Assembly: GCA_014649575.1 (NCBI GenBank)
Contig: BMTH01000021.1
Span: 1 to 64,000 of the forward strand
Length of the DNA: 64,000 nucleotides
Reading direction: 5' to 3'
Source: Streptomyces griseoincarnatus
Lineage (GTDB): Bacteria; Actinomycetota; Actinomycetes; Streptomycetales; Streptomycetaceae
The notes beneath the pieces are model-generated. The model saw only the letters and a list, made by a program, of their open reading frames with translations. It was not told where the DNA came from and did no database searches. Of the stretch, positions 25,257 to 33,060 are shown one piece after another. Within the stretch, counting starts at the first letter, position 1. Every line of letters starts with the position of its first letter. The position numbers and the translations under genes were made by a program.

Positions 25257-25299
25257 TTGACATCTCTAGAGAGATATCGGAATGGTCTAGATGTCTAGA
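25257..25299 (+). promoter_or_regulatory. Promoter with TCTAGA operator cluster
   Basis: TTGACA (25257-25262) is a consensus -35. It is followed by the palindrome TCTCTAGAGA (25263-25272) and two TCTAGA copies 8 bases apart (25286-25291, 25294-25299). The layout fits repression by the divergent GntR-type regulator. Confidence 0.55.
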
Positions 25300-25385
25300 G
25301 AGGTCGTGCTGGCCTCTGCCTGGGCGAGGGGAGTCCCCATGCGTTCCGCGGTGGTTTCCCTTCCAGCAGCAAGGAGAGAGCGCTG

Positions 25386-25820
25386 ATGGCATTCATGATC
25401 GACCGTGATCCCTGTGACGGATCGCCGAGACTCGGATCGATGCTCCTGGAGCCGATGCCGGAGTCCGTCTCTCGGGCGCGACGCTGGTTCCGGAAGCTCA
25501 TCGCCCCGTACGAGCCTGCCTGTTCGGTCGATGACTGCGTTCTGCTGATCTCGGAACTGGTGACCAACGCGATCCTCTACGGGCAGTCCGGCGAGGAGTG
25601 GGTCGTCCGGGTCGAGTGGTCACGGAAGGGGTCGTCTCTGCACGTGGAGGTGCACAACCCGGGATTCCCCGCGAGCGTGCGCCTTAGGCGGCCGGACGCC
25701 GACGACGCTCACGGACGTGGGCTGCTCCTGGTCGATTCCATCGCCGCTTCTTGGCACTCCGGGCCGAGCCGCTTCGGCGGAACGGTCGTCTCCTTCGAAC
25801 TGGCCGACGCTTGGCACTGA
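25386..25820 (+). CDS. RsbW-like ATP-binding protein (anti-sigma kinase type)
   Basis: A 144-residue HATPase_c protein. LLISELVTNAILYGQ is the N box, LHVEVHNPGFP the G1 position (Asn where many have Asp), and DAHGRGLLLVDSIA the G2 region. Streptomyces has dozens of such single-domain proteins; a few bind sigma factors, most are uncharacterised. AAGGAG precedes the ATG. It is divergent from the GntR gene, with shared operator sites. Confidence 0.85.
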   Translation: MAFMIDRDPCDGSPRLGSMLLEPMPESVSRARRWFRKLIAPYEPACSVDDCVLLISELVTNAILYGQSGEEWVVRVEWSRKGSSLHVEVHNPGFPASVRLRRPDADDAHGRGLLLVDSIAASWHSGPSRFGGTVVSFELADAWH

Positions 25821-25946
25821 TGCCGTCCGGTGTGACGAGGGGAAGCCCGTCCGGGACAGCGGGTGTTGATGTCAAAGGCAGACGACCTGGCTAGGCCACC
25901 GAACTCGCCTGCGGGAAACCCGGGTTGACCGTGGCTGATCCCTGTG

Positions 25947-25982
25947 TCTGGCACGACTGTGGCACGCGCTGAGACGGCTTGG
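25947..25982 (+). repeat. Island scar motifs
   Basis: TCTGGCACGACTGTGGCACG at 25947-25966 resembles 23751-23770, and GCTGAGACGGCTTGG (25968-25982) resembles 19456-19470 with one difference. These recur at island joints and are probably left over from integration events. Confidence 0.5.
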
Positions 25983-26012
25983 AACCTGGCAGGCTCCGTC
26001 GGCGCCCGGTGC

Positions 26013-26471
26013 TCAACCTTCGTAGCGGCTACGCAAATCCTCGGTGGTTCGCGACATCAGTTCAACCGATACTTCAGGTGGTGTCTCTGCCAGCGGACGT
26101 TCTGTCTGGGGATCGTAGGCAGTCAGCCCGGTTTCCTTCTCGACGATGGCAGCAAGGGCGGAGACCTGGCCGAACACGACTGCAGCGTCGTCCCCCGCAT
26201 GCCAGTAGGGCACAGTGATGGTCACCTCGTCACCGAAGACGGACAGGTCGATGCCGGTGCCCAGGTGGCTCAGGTCCCGCGACTCCCGTTCGTACTCCGT
26301 GAGCTCTACTGCGCCCAGCAAGGTCCGAGCTTGCGGCACGATGCGGTCCCAAGCTCCGAGGAGGTGCGCGGGGATCGGCTCGCTGTCCTCGGCTGCCTTC
26401 TCCATCGCCTCCAGGAGCTCATCCCAGGACTGCCCGTCGGGTCGATTGAAGAAGTAGATGTCGTAGCTCAC
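26013..26471 (-). CDS. Hypothetical protein
   Basis: A 152-residue acidic protein starting VSYDIYFFNRPDGQSWDELL from GTG 26471. It includes TGIDLSVFGDEVTITVPYWH and a C-terminal PPEVSVELMSRTTEDLRSRY. The opening is like small Streptomyces proteins that begin SYDIYFF, of unknown function. No catalytic motif. A longer frame to 26594 runs through repeat sequence and is unlikely. Confidence 0.6.
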   Translation of the reverse strand: MSYDIYFFNRPDGQSWDELLEAMEKAAEDSEPIPAHLLGAWDRIVPQARTLLGAVELTEYERESRDLSHLGTGIDLSVFGDEVTITVPYWHAGDDAAVVFGQVSALAAIVEKETGLTAYDPQTERPLAETPPEVSVELMSRTTEDLRSRYEG

Positions 26472-26538
26472 CGCGTGATCGTAGGCACGTGAACACTGCG
26501 GGGGCAGGGCTGAGGCCGATTGCCCCTGCTGTCCGGGA

Positions 26539-26634
26539 GCCCGGGCGGAGACGCGAGAACGGCCGGAGCCGCCCCCCCCCGAAACACTGAGCACGGCCCG
26601 ATCAACTGGCTGACGGCCCAGAGGCGGCCCAGCG
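26539..26634 (+). repeat. Island repeat B, right copy (3' remnant of L7/L12-like gene)
   Basis: Imperfect copy of 21605-21700. In frame it still reads ARAETRERPEP before a run of nine C. It lies directly before the gpmA terminator and marks the right edge of the island. Confidence 0.8.
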
Positions 26635-26642
26635 GCAGCGAA

Positions 26643-26681
26643 AAGCCCCCTACCGGCGGAGAACCCGCAGGTAGGGGGCTT
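26643..26681 (-). terminator. gpmA terminator
   Basis: Perfect 12-bp arms (AAGCCCCCTACC at 26643-26654, complement at 26670-26681) with a 15-base loop. On the minus strand the hairpin is followed by T residues. Confidence 0.85.
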
Positions 26682-26702
26682 ACGCGTAAGTCCTAACAGC
26701 CC

Positions 26703-27464
26703 TTACTTCTTCTTGCCCTGGTTCTTCACAGCCTCGATCGCCGCCGCCGCGGCCTCCGGGTCGAGGTACTTGCCGCCCGGGGTGACCGGCTTGAAGTCGG
26801 CGTCGAGTTCGTAGTACAGGGGGATGCCCGTCGGGATGTTGAGGCCCGCGATGTCGGCGTCCGAGATGCCGTCCAGGTGCTTGACCAGCGCGCGGAGGCT
26901 GTTGCCGTGGGCGGCGATCAGGACCGTGCGGCCGGACAGGAGGTCCGGGACGACCGAGTCGAACCAGTACGGCAGCATGCGGACGACGACGTCCTTCAGG
27001 CACTCCGTCTGCGGACGCAGCTCCGGCGGGAGGGTCGCGTAGCGCGGGTCGGAGAACTGGGAGTACTCGGCGTCGCGGTCGAGCGCCGGCGGCGGGGTGT
27101 CGTAGGAGCGGCGCCACAGCATGAACTGCTCCTCGCCGAACTCCGCGAGCGTCTGCGCCTTGTCCTTGCCCTGGAGGGCGCCGTAGTGACGCTCGTTCAG
27201 GCGCCAGCTGCGGCTGACCGGGATCCACAGGCGGTCCGCGGCCTCCAGCGCGAGCTGGGCCGTGCGGATCGCGCGCTTCTGGAGCGAGGTGTGGAGCACG
27301 TCGGGCAGCAGGCCGGCTTCCTTGAGCAGCTCGCCGCCGCGCGTCGCCTCCTTCTCGCCCTTCGCGGTGAGGTTGACGTCCACCCAGCCGGTGAACAGGT
27401 TCTTCTCGTTCCACTCGCTCTCGCCGTGGCGGAGGAGGATCAGCTTGTACGGTGCGTCGGCCAT
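26703..27464 (-). CDS. gpmA: 2,3-bisphosphoglycerate-dependent phosphoglycerate mutase
   Basis: A 253-residue glycolytic enzyme that interconverts 3- and 2-phosphoglycerate in the cytosol. The phosphohistidine motif LLRHGESEWNEKNLFTGW has the catalytic His13. RLNERHYGALQGKDKAQT, with Glu91, and the second histidine in AAHGNSLRALVKHL (His186) complete the active site. The length fits dPGM. It is a single gene with a strong terminator, immediately right of the accessory island. Confidence 0.97.
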   Translation of the reverse strand: MADAPYKLILLRHGESEWNEKNLFTGWVDVNLTAKGEKEATRGGELLKEAGLLPDVLHTSLQKRAIRTAQLALEAADRLWIPVSRSWRLNERHYGALQGKDKAQTLAEFGEEQFMLWRRSYDTPPPALDRDAEYSQFSDPRYATLPPELRPQTECLKDVVVRMLPYWFDSVVPDLLSGRTVLIAAHGNSLRALVKHLDGISDADIAGLNIPTGIPLYYELDADFKPVTPGGKYLDPEAAAAAIEAVKNQGKKK

Positions 27465-27641
27465 GTGCCCGAGCGTAATCGACGCCCCGCACGGCCCGCG
27501 CGCCCTGCCCGCCTGGCGGACGGTTGACGGGATCTGTTAATCGGGTGGCCACCGGCAGGCCCGGCTTCGTAAGTTGTGCCAGCTGCTTCAGCCACTTACA
27601 CGTCATCCCGGGCCGTGCCCGGGCGCCAGGGGGAGCCACCC

Positions 27642-28931
27642 ATGTCAGTCACCGGAGTCAGACGTGCCCTGAGCGAGTCCGTCTCAGGGCTTCCCCGCGC
27701 CTTCTGGTGGCTGTGGGCCAGCACCCTGGTCAACCGGCTCGGCGCCTTCGTCGCCACCTTCATGGCGATCTACCTCACCCTCGACCGCGGCTACTCCGCC
27801 TCCTACGCCGGTCTCGTCGTCGCGCTGCACGGGCTCGGCGGGGTGATCTCCTCCCTCGGCGCCGGCGTCATGACCGACCGGCTCGGGCGGCGGCCCACCC
27901 TGCTCGTCGCCCAGACCGCGACCGCGCTGTCCGTCGCCCTGCTCGGCTTCGTCCACGACCCCGTCGCCATCGCGGCCGTCGCCTTCCTCGTCGGCATGGC
28001 GTCCAGCGCCTCCCGGCCCGCCGTGCAGGCGATGATGGCGGACATCGTGCGGCCGGAGGACCGTATCCGGGCCTTCTCCCTCAACTACTGGGCGATCAAC
28101 CTCGGTTTCGCGATCTCCTCCGTGGGCGCCGGCTTCATCGCCGAGGTCAGCTACCTCGCCGGCTTCCTCATCGAGGCCGGGATGACCCTCCTCTGCGCGG
28201 TGCTGGTCTTCGTGAAGCTGCCGGAATCCCGGCCCGAGCAGCCGGCCGCCGGATCCGCCGCGACGGGCGAGGACTCCGTCTCCCTCGGGACCGTGCTGCG
28301 CGACGGCCGGTTCATGGGCGTCGTCGGGCTGTCCTTCCTCGTCGCCCTCATCTTCCAGCAGGGCTACCTGGGACTCCCGGTCGCCATGGGCGAGGCCGGC
28401 TTCACGCCCGCCGACTTCGGCATGGCCATCGCCGTCAACGGCGTCCTGATCGTCGTCCTCCAGCTGCCCGTGACCCGCCTGATCGAGCACCGCGACCCGC
28501 GCCGGATGCTCGTCGTCTCCTCACTGCTCGCCGGGTACGGCTTCGGGCTCACCGCCTTCGCCGGGTCGGTCGGCGTCTTCGCCCTCACCGTCTGCGTGTG
28601 GACGCTCGCCGAGATCGTCAACGCGCCCGTCCAGACCGGCCTGGTCGTGCGGCTCTCCCCGGTGCACGGACGCGGGCGCTACCAGGGCGTCTACACCTCG
28701 TCCTGGGCGGTCGCCGCCCTCGTCGCCCCGCTGCTGTCCGGCTTCGTCATCGACCGCTGGGGCGCCGCCTGGCTGTGGGGGACCTGCGCCGTCGTCGGCA
28801 CGGTCGCCGCCCTCGGGTACGGGCTGCTCATGCGGCGGCTGCCGCAGGACGCGGACGCGGGCACCGGTGGCGGCACCGAGCCCGTGAAGCCGTCCCCCCG
28901 GTCCGCACAGCCCGCCGAGCAGACTGCTTAG
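27642..28931 (+). CDS. MFS transporter
   Basis: A 429-residue major facilitator protein with about 12 membrane helices. The loop 2-3 motif reads GVMTDRLGRRPTLL. A cytosolic loop with PAAGSAATGED separates the halves, and the tail is hydrophilic. It resembles MdtH-like drug/H+ antiporters, but the substrate is unknown. ATG 27642 is preceded by AGGGGGAG. It is convergent with the Cys-rich peptide gene across a strong hairpin. Confidence 0.85.
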   Translation: MSVTGVRRALSESVSGLPRAFWWLWASTLVNRLGAFVATFMAIYLTLDRGYSASYAGLVVALHGLGGVISSLGAGVMTDRLGRRPTLLVAQTATALSVALLGFVHDPVAIAAVAFLVGMASSASRPAVQAMMADIVRPEDRIRAFSLNYWAINLGFAISSVGAGFIAEVSYLAGFLIEAGMTLLCAVLVFVKLPESRPEQPAAGSAATGEDSVSLGTVLRDGRFMGVVGLSFLVALIFQQGYLGLPVAMGEAGFTPADFGMAIAVNGVLIVVLQLPVTRLIEHRDPRRMLVVSSLLAGYGFGLTAFAGSVGVFALTVCVWTLAEIVNAPVQTGLVVRLSPVHGRGRYQGVYTSSWAVAALVAPLLSGFVIDRWGAAWLWGTCAVVGTVAALGYGLLMRRLPQDADAGTGGGTEPVKPSPRSAQPAEQTA

Positions 28932-28944
28932 GACGCCCTTACGC

Positions 28945-28984
28945 CGCAGGCCCCGCCCGCCGTCACCGGCGGGCGGGGCCTGCG
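28945..28984. terminator. Bidirectional 18-bp hairpin terminator
   Basis: Perfect 18-bp GC-rich arms (28945-28962 and 28967-28984, starting CGCAGGCCCCGCCC) with a TCAC loop. It lies between the convergent MFS and Cys-rich peptide genes. Confidence 0.85.
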
Positions 28985-28997
28985 GACGTCCGTCATC

Positions 28998-29153
28998 TCA
29001 CCCGCACTGGCACGGGCTGCCCGACTGGCAGCCGCAGCCGCAGCCCGAACCGCAGCCGCAGGCGGCGATCAGGGTGAGGTTCCTGACCTCGGCGGGTTGC
29101 TCGGTCTCGCGCTCCTGCGTGGGGTCGGGCGTCGTGCCGGGGGATTCGGCCAT
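28998..29153 (-). CDS. 51-residue Cys/Gly-rich peptide
   Basis: The N-terminal 30 residues are acidic and leader-like (MAESPGTTPDPTQERETEQP, then AEVRNLTLIAA). The last 20 hold seven Cys: CGCGSGCGCGC followed by QSGSPCQCG. A strong ribosome site, GAGGAGG, sits five bases before the ATG, and a perfect terminator follows, so this is a real transcription unit. It could be a metallothionein-like metal binder, or a peptide precursor of the thiazole type (compare the Gly/Ser/Cys core of microcin B17). No modifying enzyme is nearby, which favours metal or thiol chemistry. Confidence 0.7.
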   Translation of the reverse strand: MAESPGTTPDPTQERETEQPAEVRNLTLIAACGCGSGCGCGCQSGSPCQCG

Positions 29154-29275
29154 GGGTCCCTCCTCGGGCTGGGGCCTGCGCACACCTGCTCCCCATTGCA
29201 CGCCCGGCCGGCCGGGCGCATCAACGGCGCATCGGGGGCGGCGGAAGCTCACCCACGCCTCCGGCCGACCCCCGC

Positions 29276-29318
29276 ACGCCGTGCGGACCCGGTACGCCGT
29301 GCGGACCCGGTACGCCGT
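29276..29318 (+). repeat. Tandem repeat, 18-bp unit
   Basis: ACGCCGTGCGGACCCGGT occurs at 29276-29293 and 29294-29311, followed by a partial third copy. It lies between the 3' end of phoU and the Cys-rich peptide gene. Confidence 0.85.
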
Positions 29319-29328
29319 ACCGGAGGCC

Positions 29329-30030
29329 TCAGCTGCCCTCCGCCCCCTGCACCGGCGCGATCTCCGGCTGCAGGTCCGCCTGGATCTCGTCCGCGTGCTC
29401 GCCGGTGACCAGGTACACCACCCGCTTGGCCACCGACACCGCGTGGTCCGCGAACCGCTCGTAGTAGCGGCCCAGCAGGGTGACGTCCACCGCCGTCTCG
29501 ATGCCGTGCTTCCAGCGGTCGTCCATCAGGTGCTGGAAGAGGGTGCGGTGCAGCAGGTCCATCGCGTCGTCGTCCTGCTCCAGCTGGAGTGCCAGGTCGA
29601 CGTCCTTGGTGATGATCACCTCCGCCGCCTTCGCCATCAGACGCTGGGCGAGCTGGCCCATCTCCAGGATCGTGGCGTGCAGGTCCCGCGGCACCCCGCG
29701 CTCGGGGTAGCGCAGCCGCGCCAGCTTCGCCACGTGCTGGGCGAGGTCGCCCGAGCGCTCCAGGTCCGCGGACATGCGCAGCGAGGTGACGACGATCCGC
29801 AGGTCGGTCGCCACCGGCTGCTGCCGGGCCAGCAGGGCGATCGCCCGCGCCTCCAGGTCGTGCTGCAGTTCGTCGACCTTCTGGTCGGCCTCGATCACGC
29901 TCTCCGCGAGCTTCAGATCGGCGTCGAGGATGGCGGTCGTGGCGCGCCCGATCGCCGATCCGACCAGCCGGGCCATCTCCACCAGACCGTCGCCGATCGA
30001 ATCCAGTTCCTCGTGGTACGCGTCCCGCAT
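29329..30030 (-). CDS. phoU: Phosphate signalling protein PhoU
   Basis: A 233-residue all-helical protein with two PhoU repeats (MRDAYHEELDSIGDGLVEMA, ATDLRIVVTSLRMSADLERS, then YYERFADHAVSVAKRVVYLV). The conserved metal-cluster acidic motifs ExxxD and ERxxDHA are present. PhoU modulates the phosphate two-component system and transport. It is divergent from phoR-phoP with PHO-box-like repeats between them. The ATG follows GAGAGGAAT. Confidence 0.95.
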   Translation of the reverse strand: MRDAYHEELDSIGDGLVEMARLVGSAIGRATTAILDADLKLAESVIEADQKVDELQHDLEARAIALLARQQPVATDLRIVVTSLRMSADLERSGDLAQHVAKLARLRYPERGVPRDLHATILEMGQLAQRLMAKAAEVIITKDVDLALQLEQDDDAMDLLHRTLFQHLMDDRWKHGIETAVDVTLLGRYYERFADHAVSVAKRVVYLVTGEHADEIQADLQPEIAPVQGAEGS

Positions 30031-30162
30031 CGGAATTCCTCTCGTGCGTCTCTGTCCGGTCGTGCGTCCCTGTCCGGGCTGTCCGGGTCCGGGCTCTGAG
30101 GGCCTTGGGCCCCACCCACGCTCCCACGTTCCGTCCGCCACGCGTCCGGTTCCGTCACCTCG

Positions 30163-30191
30163 CGTGAACCGGCCCTGGCCTGTAGGTGAAC
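30163..30191 (-). promoter_or_regulatory. PHO box-like direct repeats
   Basis: On the minus strand, GTTCACC (30191-30185) and GTTCACG (30169-30163) lie exactly 22 bases apart, i.e. two 11-base PhoP repeat units. They sit between phoU and phoR, where autoregulation by PhoP is established in S. coelicolor. Confidence 0.75.
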
Positions 30192-30264
30192 TCTGGGCGA
30201 CGAGTGTCCGAGGTCGCCCACCGAGCGCTGTGGGCAGCGCTCGCGCCATGCCTAACCTTGACGC

Positions 30265-31551
30265 ATGGACGTGAACGCGGCGGTCGCCGCAGCGGCTGCG
30301 ATCGCCGGACTGCTCACCGGCGTCATCGCCATGCTGGCGTTCCGCGTCAGTGAACGCGAACAGCGGCGCCCCACCCGCACCTCGCTGCACACCGACGCCG
30401 TGCTCCCGCCCGGCGTCGACACCGTGCTCTCCGTGCTGCGCTCGTCCGCCGTGGTCCTCGACGAACACGACGGCGTGGTGAAGGCCAGCTCCGCCGCGTA
30501 CGCCCTCGGCCTGGTCCGCGGCGGCAAGCTCGCCGTGGAGCCGATGCTGAAGATGGCCCGTGACACCCGGCGGGACGGCGAGATACGGCAGGTCGAGCTG
30601 GACCTGCCGCGCCGGGGGACCGGGCGCGGCGAGGCCCTCGCGGTGTCCGCGCGGGTGGCGCCGCTCGGCTCCCGGCTGGTGCTGCTGCTGGTGGAGGACC
30701 TCACCGAGGCCCGCCGCATCGAGGCCGTACGGCGCGACTTCGTCGCCAACGTCAGCCATGAGCTCAAGACCCCCGTCGGGGCGCTGTCCCTGCTGTCCGA
30801 GGCCGTGATGGACGCCTCCGACGACCCCGAGGCCGTGGAGCGGTTCGCGGGGCGTATGCAGATCGAGGCGACCCGGCTGACCAACCTGGTGCAGGAGCTG
30901 ATCGACCTCTCCCGGGTGCAGAACGACGACCCGCTGGAGGACGCCGAGCCGGTCCCGGTCCGGGAACTGGTCGCCGAGGCCGTCGACCGGTGCCGGCACC
31001 AGGCGGGCACCAAGGAGATCACCATGGCCGCCGCGGGCGCCGCCGACCTGCGGGTCTGGGGCAACCGCGGCCAGCTCGCCGCCGCGCTCGGCAACCTCGT
31101 CGAGAACGCGGTCAACTACTCGCCCGCCCGCACCCGCGTGGGCATCGCGGTCCGTTCGGTCGCGCAGCCCGGCGGGGACCTGATCGAGATCGCCGTGACC
31201 GACCAGGGCATCGGCATCTCCGACAAGGACAAGGAGCGCATCTTCGAGCGCTTCTACCGCGTCGACCCCGCCCGCTCCCGTGCCACCGGCGGCACGGGGC
31301 TGGGCCTCGCGATCGTGAAACACGTGGCCGCCTCGCACGGCGGTGAGGTCACGGTGTGGAGCGCCGAGGGCCAGGGCTCCACCTTCACCCTGCGGCTTCC
31401 GGAGGCCCGTGCGGCCCGCGGCCGCCGGGCGTCCGAGCGGGACGACTCCGAGGGCCTCGACGGCGAGGCCGGAGGGACGTCCCACCCCTCCCCCCACTCG
31501 TCCGATCCATCCGCGTACGCAACGCTTCCCTCCCCGGAGGTCCTTCCGTGA
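30265..31551 (+). CDS. phoR: Phosphate sensor histidine kinase PhoR (SenX3-type)
   Basis: A 428-residue membrane kinase. There is one N-terminal membrane helix (about 5-27), a PAS-like linker (about 50-145), then a HisKA domain with FVANVSHELKTPVGAL (His165) and a HATPase_c domain with NLVENAVNYS, TDQGIGI, FERFYR and GGTGLGLAIV. The tail is Ser/Pro-rich. It phosphorylates PhoP under phosphate limitation. Its stop overlaps the phoP GTG by four bases (GTGA). Confidence 0.95.
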   Translation: MDVNAAVAAAAAIAGLLTGVIAMLAFRVSEREQRRPTRTSLHTDAVLPPGVDTVLSVLRSSAVVLDEHDGVVKASSAAYALGLVRGGKLAVEPMLKMARDTRRDGEIRQVELDLPRRGTGRGEALAVSARVAPLGSRLVLLLVEDLTEARRIEAVRRDFVANVSHELKTPVGALSLLSEAVMDASDDPEAVERFAGRMQIEATRLTNLVQELIDLSRVQNDDPLEDAEPVPVRELVAEAVDRCRHQAGTKEITMAAAGAADLRVWGNRGQLAAALGNLVENAVNYSPARTRVGIAVRSVAQPGGDLIEIAVTDQGIGISDKDKERIFERFYRVDPARSRATGGTGLGLAIVKHVAASHGGEVTVWSAEGQGSTFTLRLPEARAARGRRASERDDSEGLDGEAGGTSHPSPHSSDPSAYATLPSPEVLP

Positions 31552-32228
31552 CCCGAGTGCTCGTCGTCGAGGACGAGGAGTCCTTCTCCGACGCCCTGTC
31601 GTACATGCTCCGCAAGGAGGGCTTCGAGGTCGCCGTGGCGACCACCGGGCCCGACGGACTCGACGAGTTCGACCGCAACGGGGCCGACCTCGTCCTGCTC
31701 GACCTGATGCTGCCCGGGCTGCCGGGCACCGAGGTGTGCCGTCAGCTGCGCGGCCGCTCCAACGTCCCCGTGATCATGGTGACCGCCAAGGACAGTGAGA
31801 TCGACAAGGTGGTCGGCCTCGAGATAGGCGCCGACGACTACGTCACCAAGCCGTTCTCCTCGCGTGAGCTGGTCGCGCGGATCCGCGCGGTGCTGCGCCG
31901 GCGCGGCGAGCCCGAGGAGACCGCCCCGGCGGCCCTGGAGGCGGGCCCGGTGCGGATGGACGTCGACCGGCATGTGGTGACCGTCGGCGGCACCAAGATC
32001 GACCTGCCGCTGAAGGAGTTCGACCTGCTGGAGATGCTGCTGCGCAACGCGGGCCGGGTGCTGACCCGGATGCAGCTCATCGACCGGGTGTGGGGCGCGG
32101 ACTACGTGGGGGACACCAAGACCCTCGACGTCCATGTGAAGCGTCTGCGCGCCAAGATCGAGCCGGACCCGGGCGCGCCCCGCTATCTGGTGACCGTGCG
32201 CGGCCTGGGCTACAAGTTCGAGCCGTAG
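31548..32228 (+). CDS. phoP: Phosphate response regulator PhoP (RegX3-type)
   Basis: A 226-residue OmpR/PhoB-type regulator. The receiver has acidic residues at VVEDEE, the phosphoacceptor Asp52 in LVLLDLMLPG and Lys101 in YVTKPF. The winged-helix domain (about 130-226) has LPLKEFDLLEMLLRNAGRVL and ends VRGLGYKFEP. It binds PHO boxes and activates phosphate-scavenging genes. The GTG start overlaps the phoR stop, and a strong terminator follows. Confidence 0.96.
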   Translation: MTRVLVVEDEESFSDALSYMLRKEGFEVAVATTGPDGLDEFDRNGADLVLLDLMLPGLPGTEVCRQLRGRSNVPVIMVTAKDSEIDKVVGLEIGADDYVTKPFSSRELVARIRAVLRRRGEPEETAPAALEAGPVRMDVDRHVVTVGGTKIDLPLKEFDLLEMLLRNAGRVLTRMQLIDRVWGADYVGDTKTLDVHVKRLRAKIEPDPGAPRYLVTVRGLGYKFEP

Positions 32229-32272
32229 ACCGCGGGCCTTGGGCAGCGGGCCGGTGCGACGGCCGTACGACG

Positions 32273-32308
32273 CGAAGGGCGGGACCCCCGGTGGGGTCCC
32301 GCCCTTCG
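32273..32308 (+). terminator. phoP terminator
   Basis: Perfect 16-bp arms (CGAAGGGCGGGACCCC at 32273-32288, complement at 32293-32308) with a CGGT loop. It lies between convergent phoP and the lipoprotein gene. Confidence 0.85.
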
Positions 32309-32328
32309 GCGTGCGGTGCGGTGTCCGG

Positions 32329-33060
32329 TCAGTTGCCGGACGCCTCCTGGCTCGCGGAGGCCGCGTCCGAGGGGGTGCCCGACGGGGCGCCCGTGCTGGT
32401 GGGCTCGTCGCCGGAGGTCTCCTCGCCCGACGCGCCTTCACCGCCCTCGCCCGTGGCCTCCTCGCCCGTGGCCTCCTCGCCCGTGGCCTCCTCGCCCGGC
32501 TCGCCGGAGGCGTCCGCCGACGGCGACGTGGAGGCGCCCGCGGCGGGGGCCTCGCTCGGGCCCCAGCTCTCGAAGAAGTGCTCGGCCGGGAAGACGATCG
32601 CGCGCAGGCTCACCTCGCCGGTCTCGCTGAAGGTGAAGGTGATCTTCTGGGCGTTGCCGTCCTGGACGGCCTCGCGGCTGCTGGGCAGCACGGCGGAGGC
32701 GTTGCCCTCGCCGCCGAGGATCAGGCTGCCGCCGGCCGGGACGACCAGGTCGCCGCCCTCGGCGGGGGACAGCTCGGCGGACTTGCCTGTGCCGGGGACG
32801 GTGACCGACTCCAGGGTCTGGTCCTCGGCGCCCGAGTTGAACAGGGTGGCGGAGATGACGGCGGGGCCGGTCGACTCCAGGTCGGGCTGGGTGATGACGG
32901 TGGCGTTCTGCACCTGGATGTCGCCGACCGTCGTCGACGCGTTGTCCGGCTGGATCTGCAGGGTCTGGGCGTTGTTGCCGGCCGCGCACGCGGAGAGCGA
33001 GGCGATGGAGATAGCGATGGCGGCGGCGGCGAGGGCGCCGCGTCGAAGGCTGCTGCTCAC
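32329..33060 (-). CDS. Lipoprotein of unknown function
   Basis: A 243-residue lipoprotein. The signal is ALAAAAIAISIASLSAC with the lipid Cys at about residue 25. The N-terminal domain is beta-rich (TTVGDIQVQNATVITQPDL, then ISATLFNSG and LILGGEG), resembling DUF461/copper-chaperone-like folds. The C-terminal 75 residues are Glu/Gly/Ser/Thr-rich and carry three EEATG repeats. It is a surface protein conserved beside phoP-carD in Streptomyces, from memory. Confidence 0.75.
   Translation of the reverse strand: MSSSLRRGALAAAAIAISIASLSACAAGNNAQTLQIQPDNASTTVGDIQVQNATVITQPDLESTGPAVISATLFNSGAEDQTLESVTVPGTGKSAELSPAEGGDLVVPAGGSLILGGEGNASAVLPSSREAVQDGNAQKITFTFSETGEVSLRAIVFPAEHFFESWGPSEAPAAGASTSPSADASGEPGEEATGEEATGEEATGEGGEGASGEETSGDEPTSTGAPSGTPSDAASASQEASGN
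32451..32495 (-). repeat. 15-bp coding tandem repeat, three copies
   Basis: CCGTGGCCTCCTCGC occurs three times without change at 32451, 32466 and 32481, encoding the ATGEE repeats of the lipoprotein tail. Identical copies suggest recent expansion and possible length variation between strains. Confidence 0.9.

Noticed and set aside
26571..26580. Run of nine C as a frameshift in a gene
   Set aside because: It lies in the repeat remnant, where no functional frame is expected.
29329..31497. 722-residue minus-strand frame extending phoU
   Set aside because: The upstream part is antisense to phoR and crosses the promoter region; PhoU homologues start at 30030.
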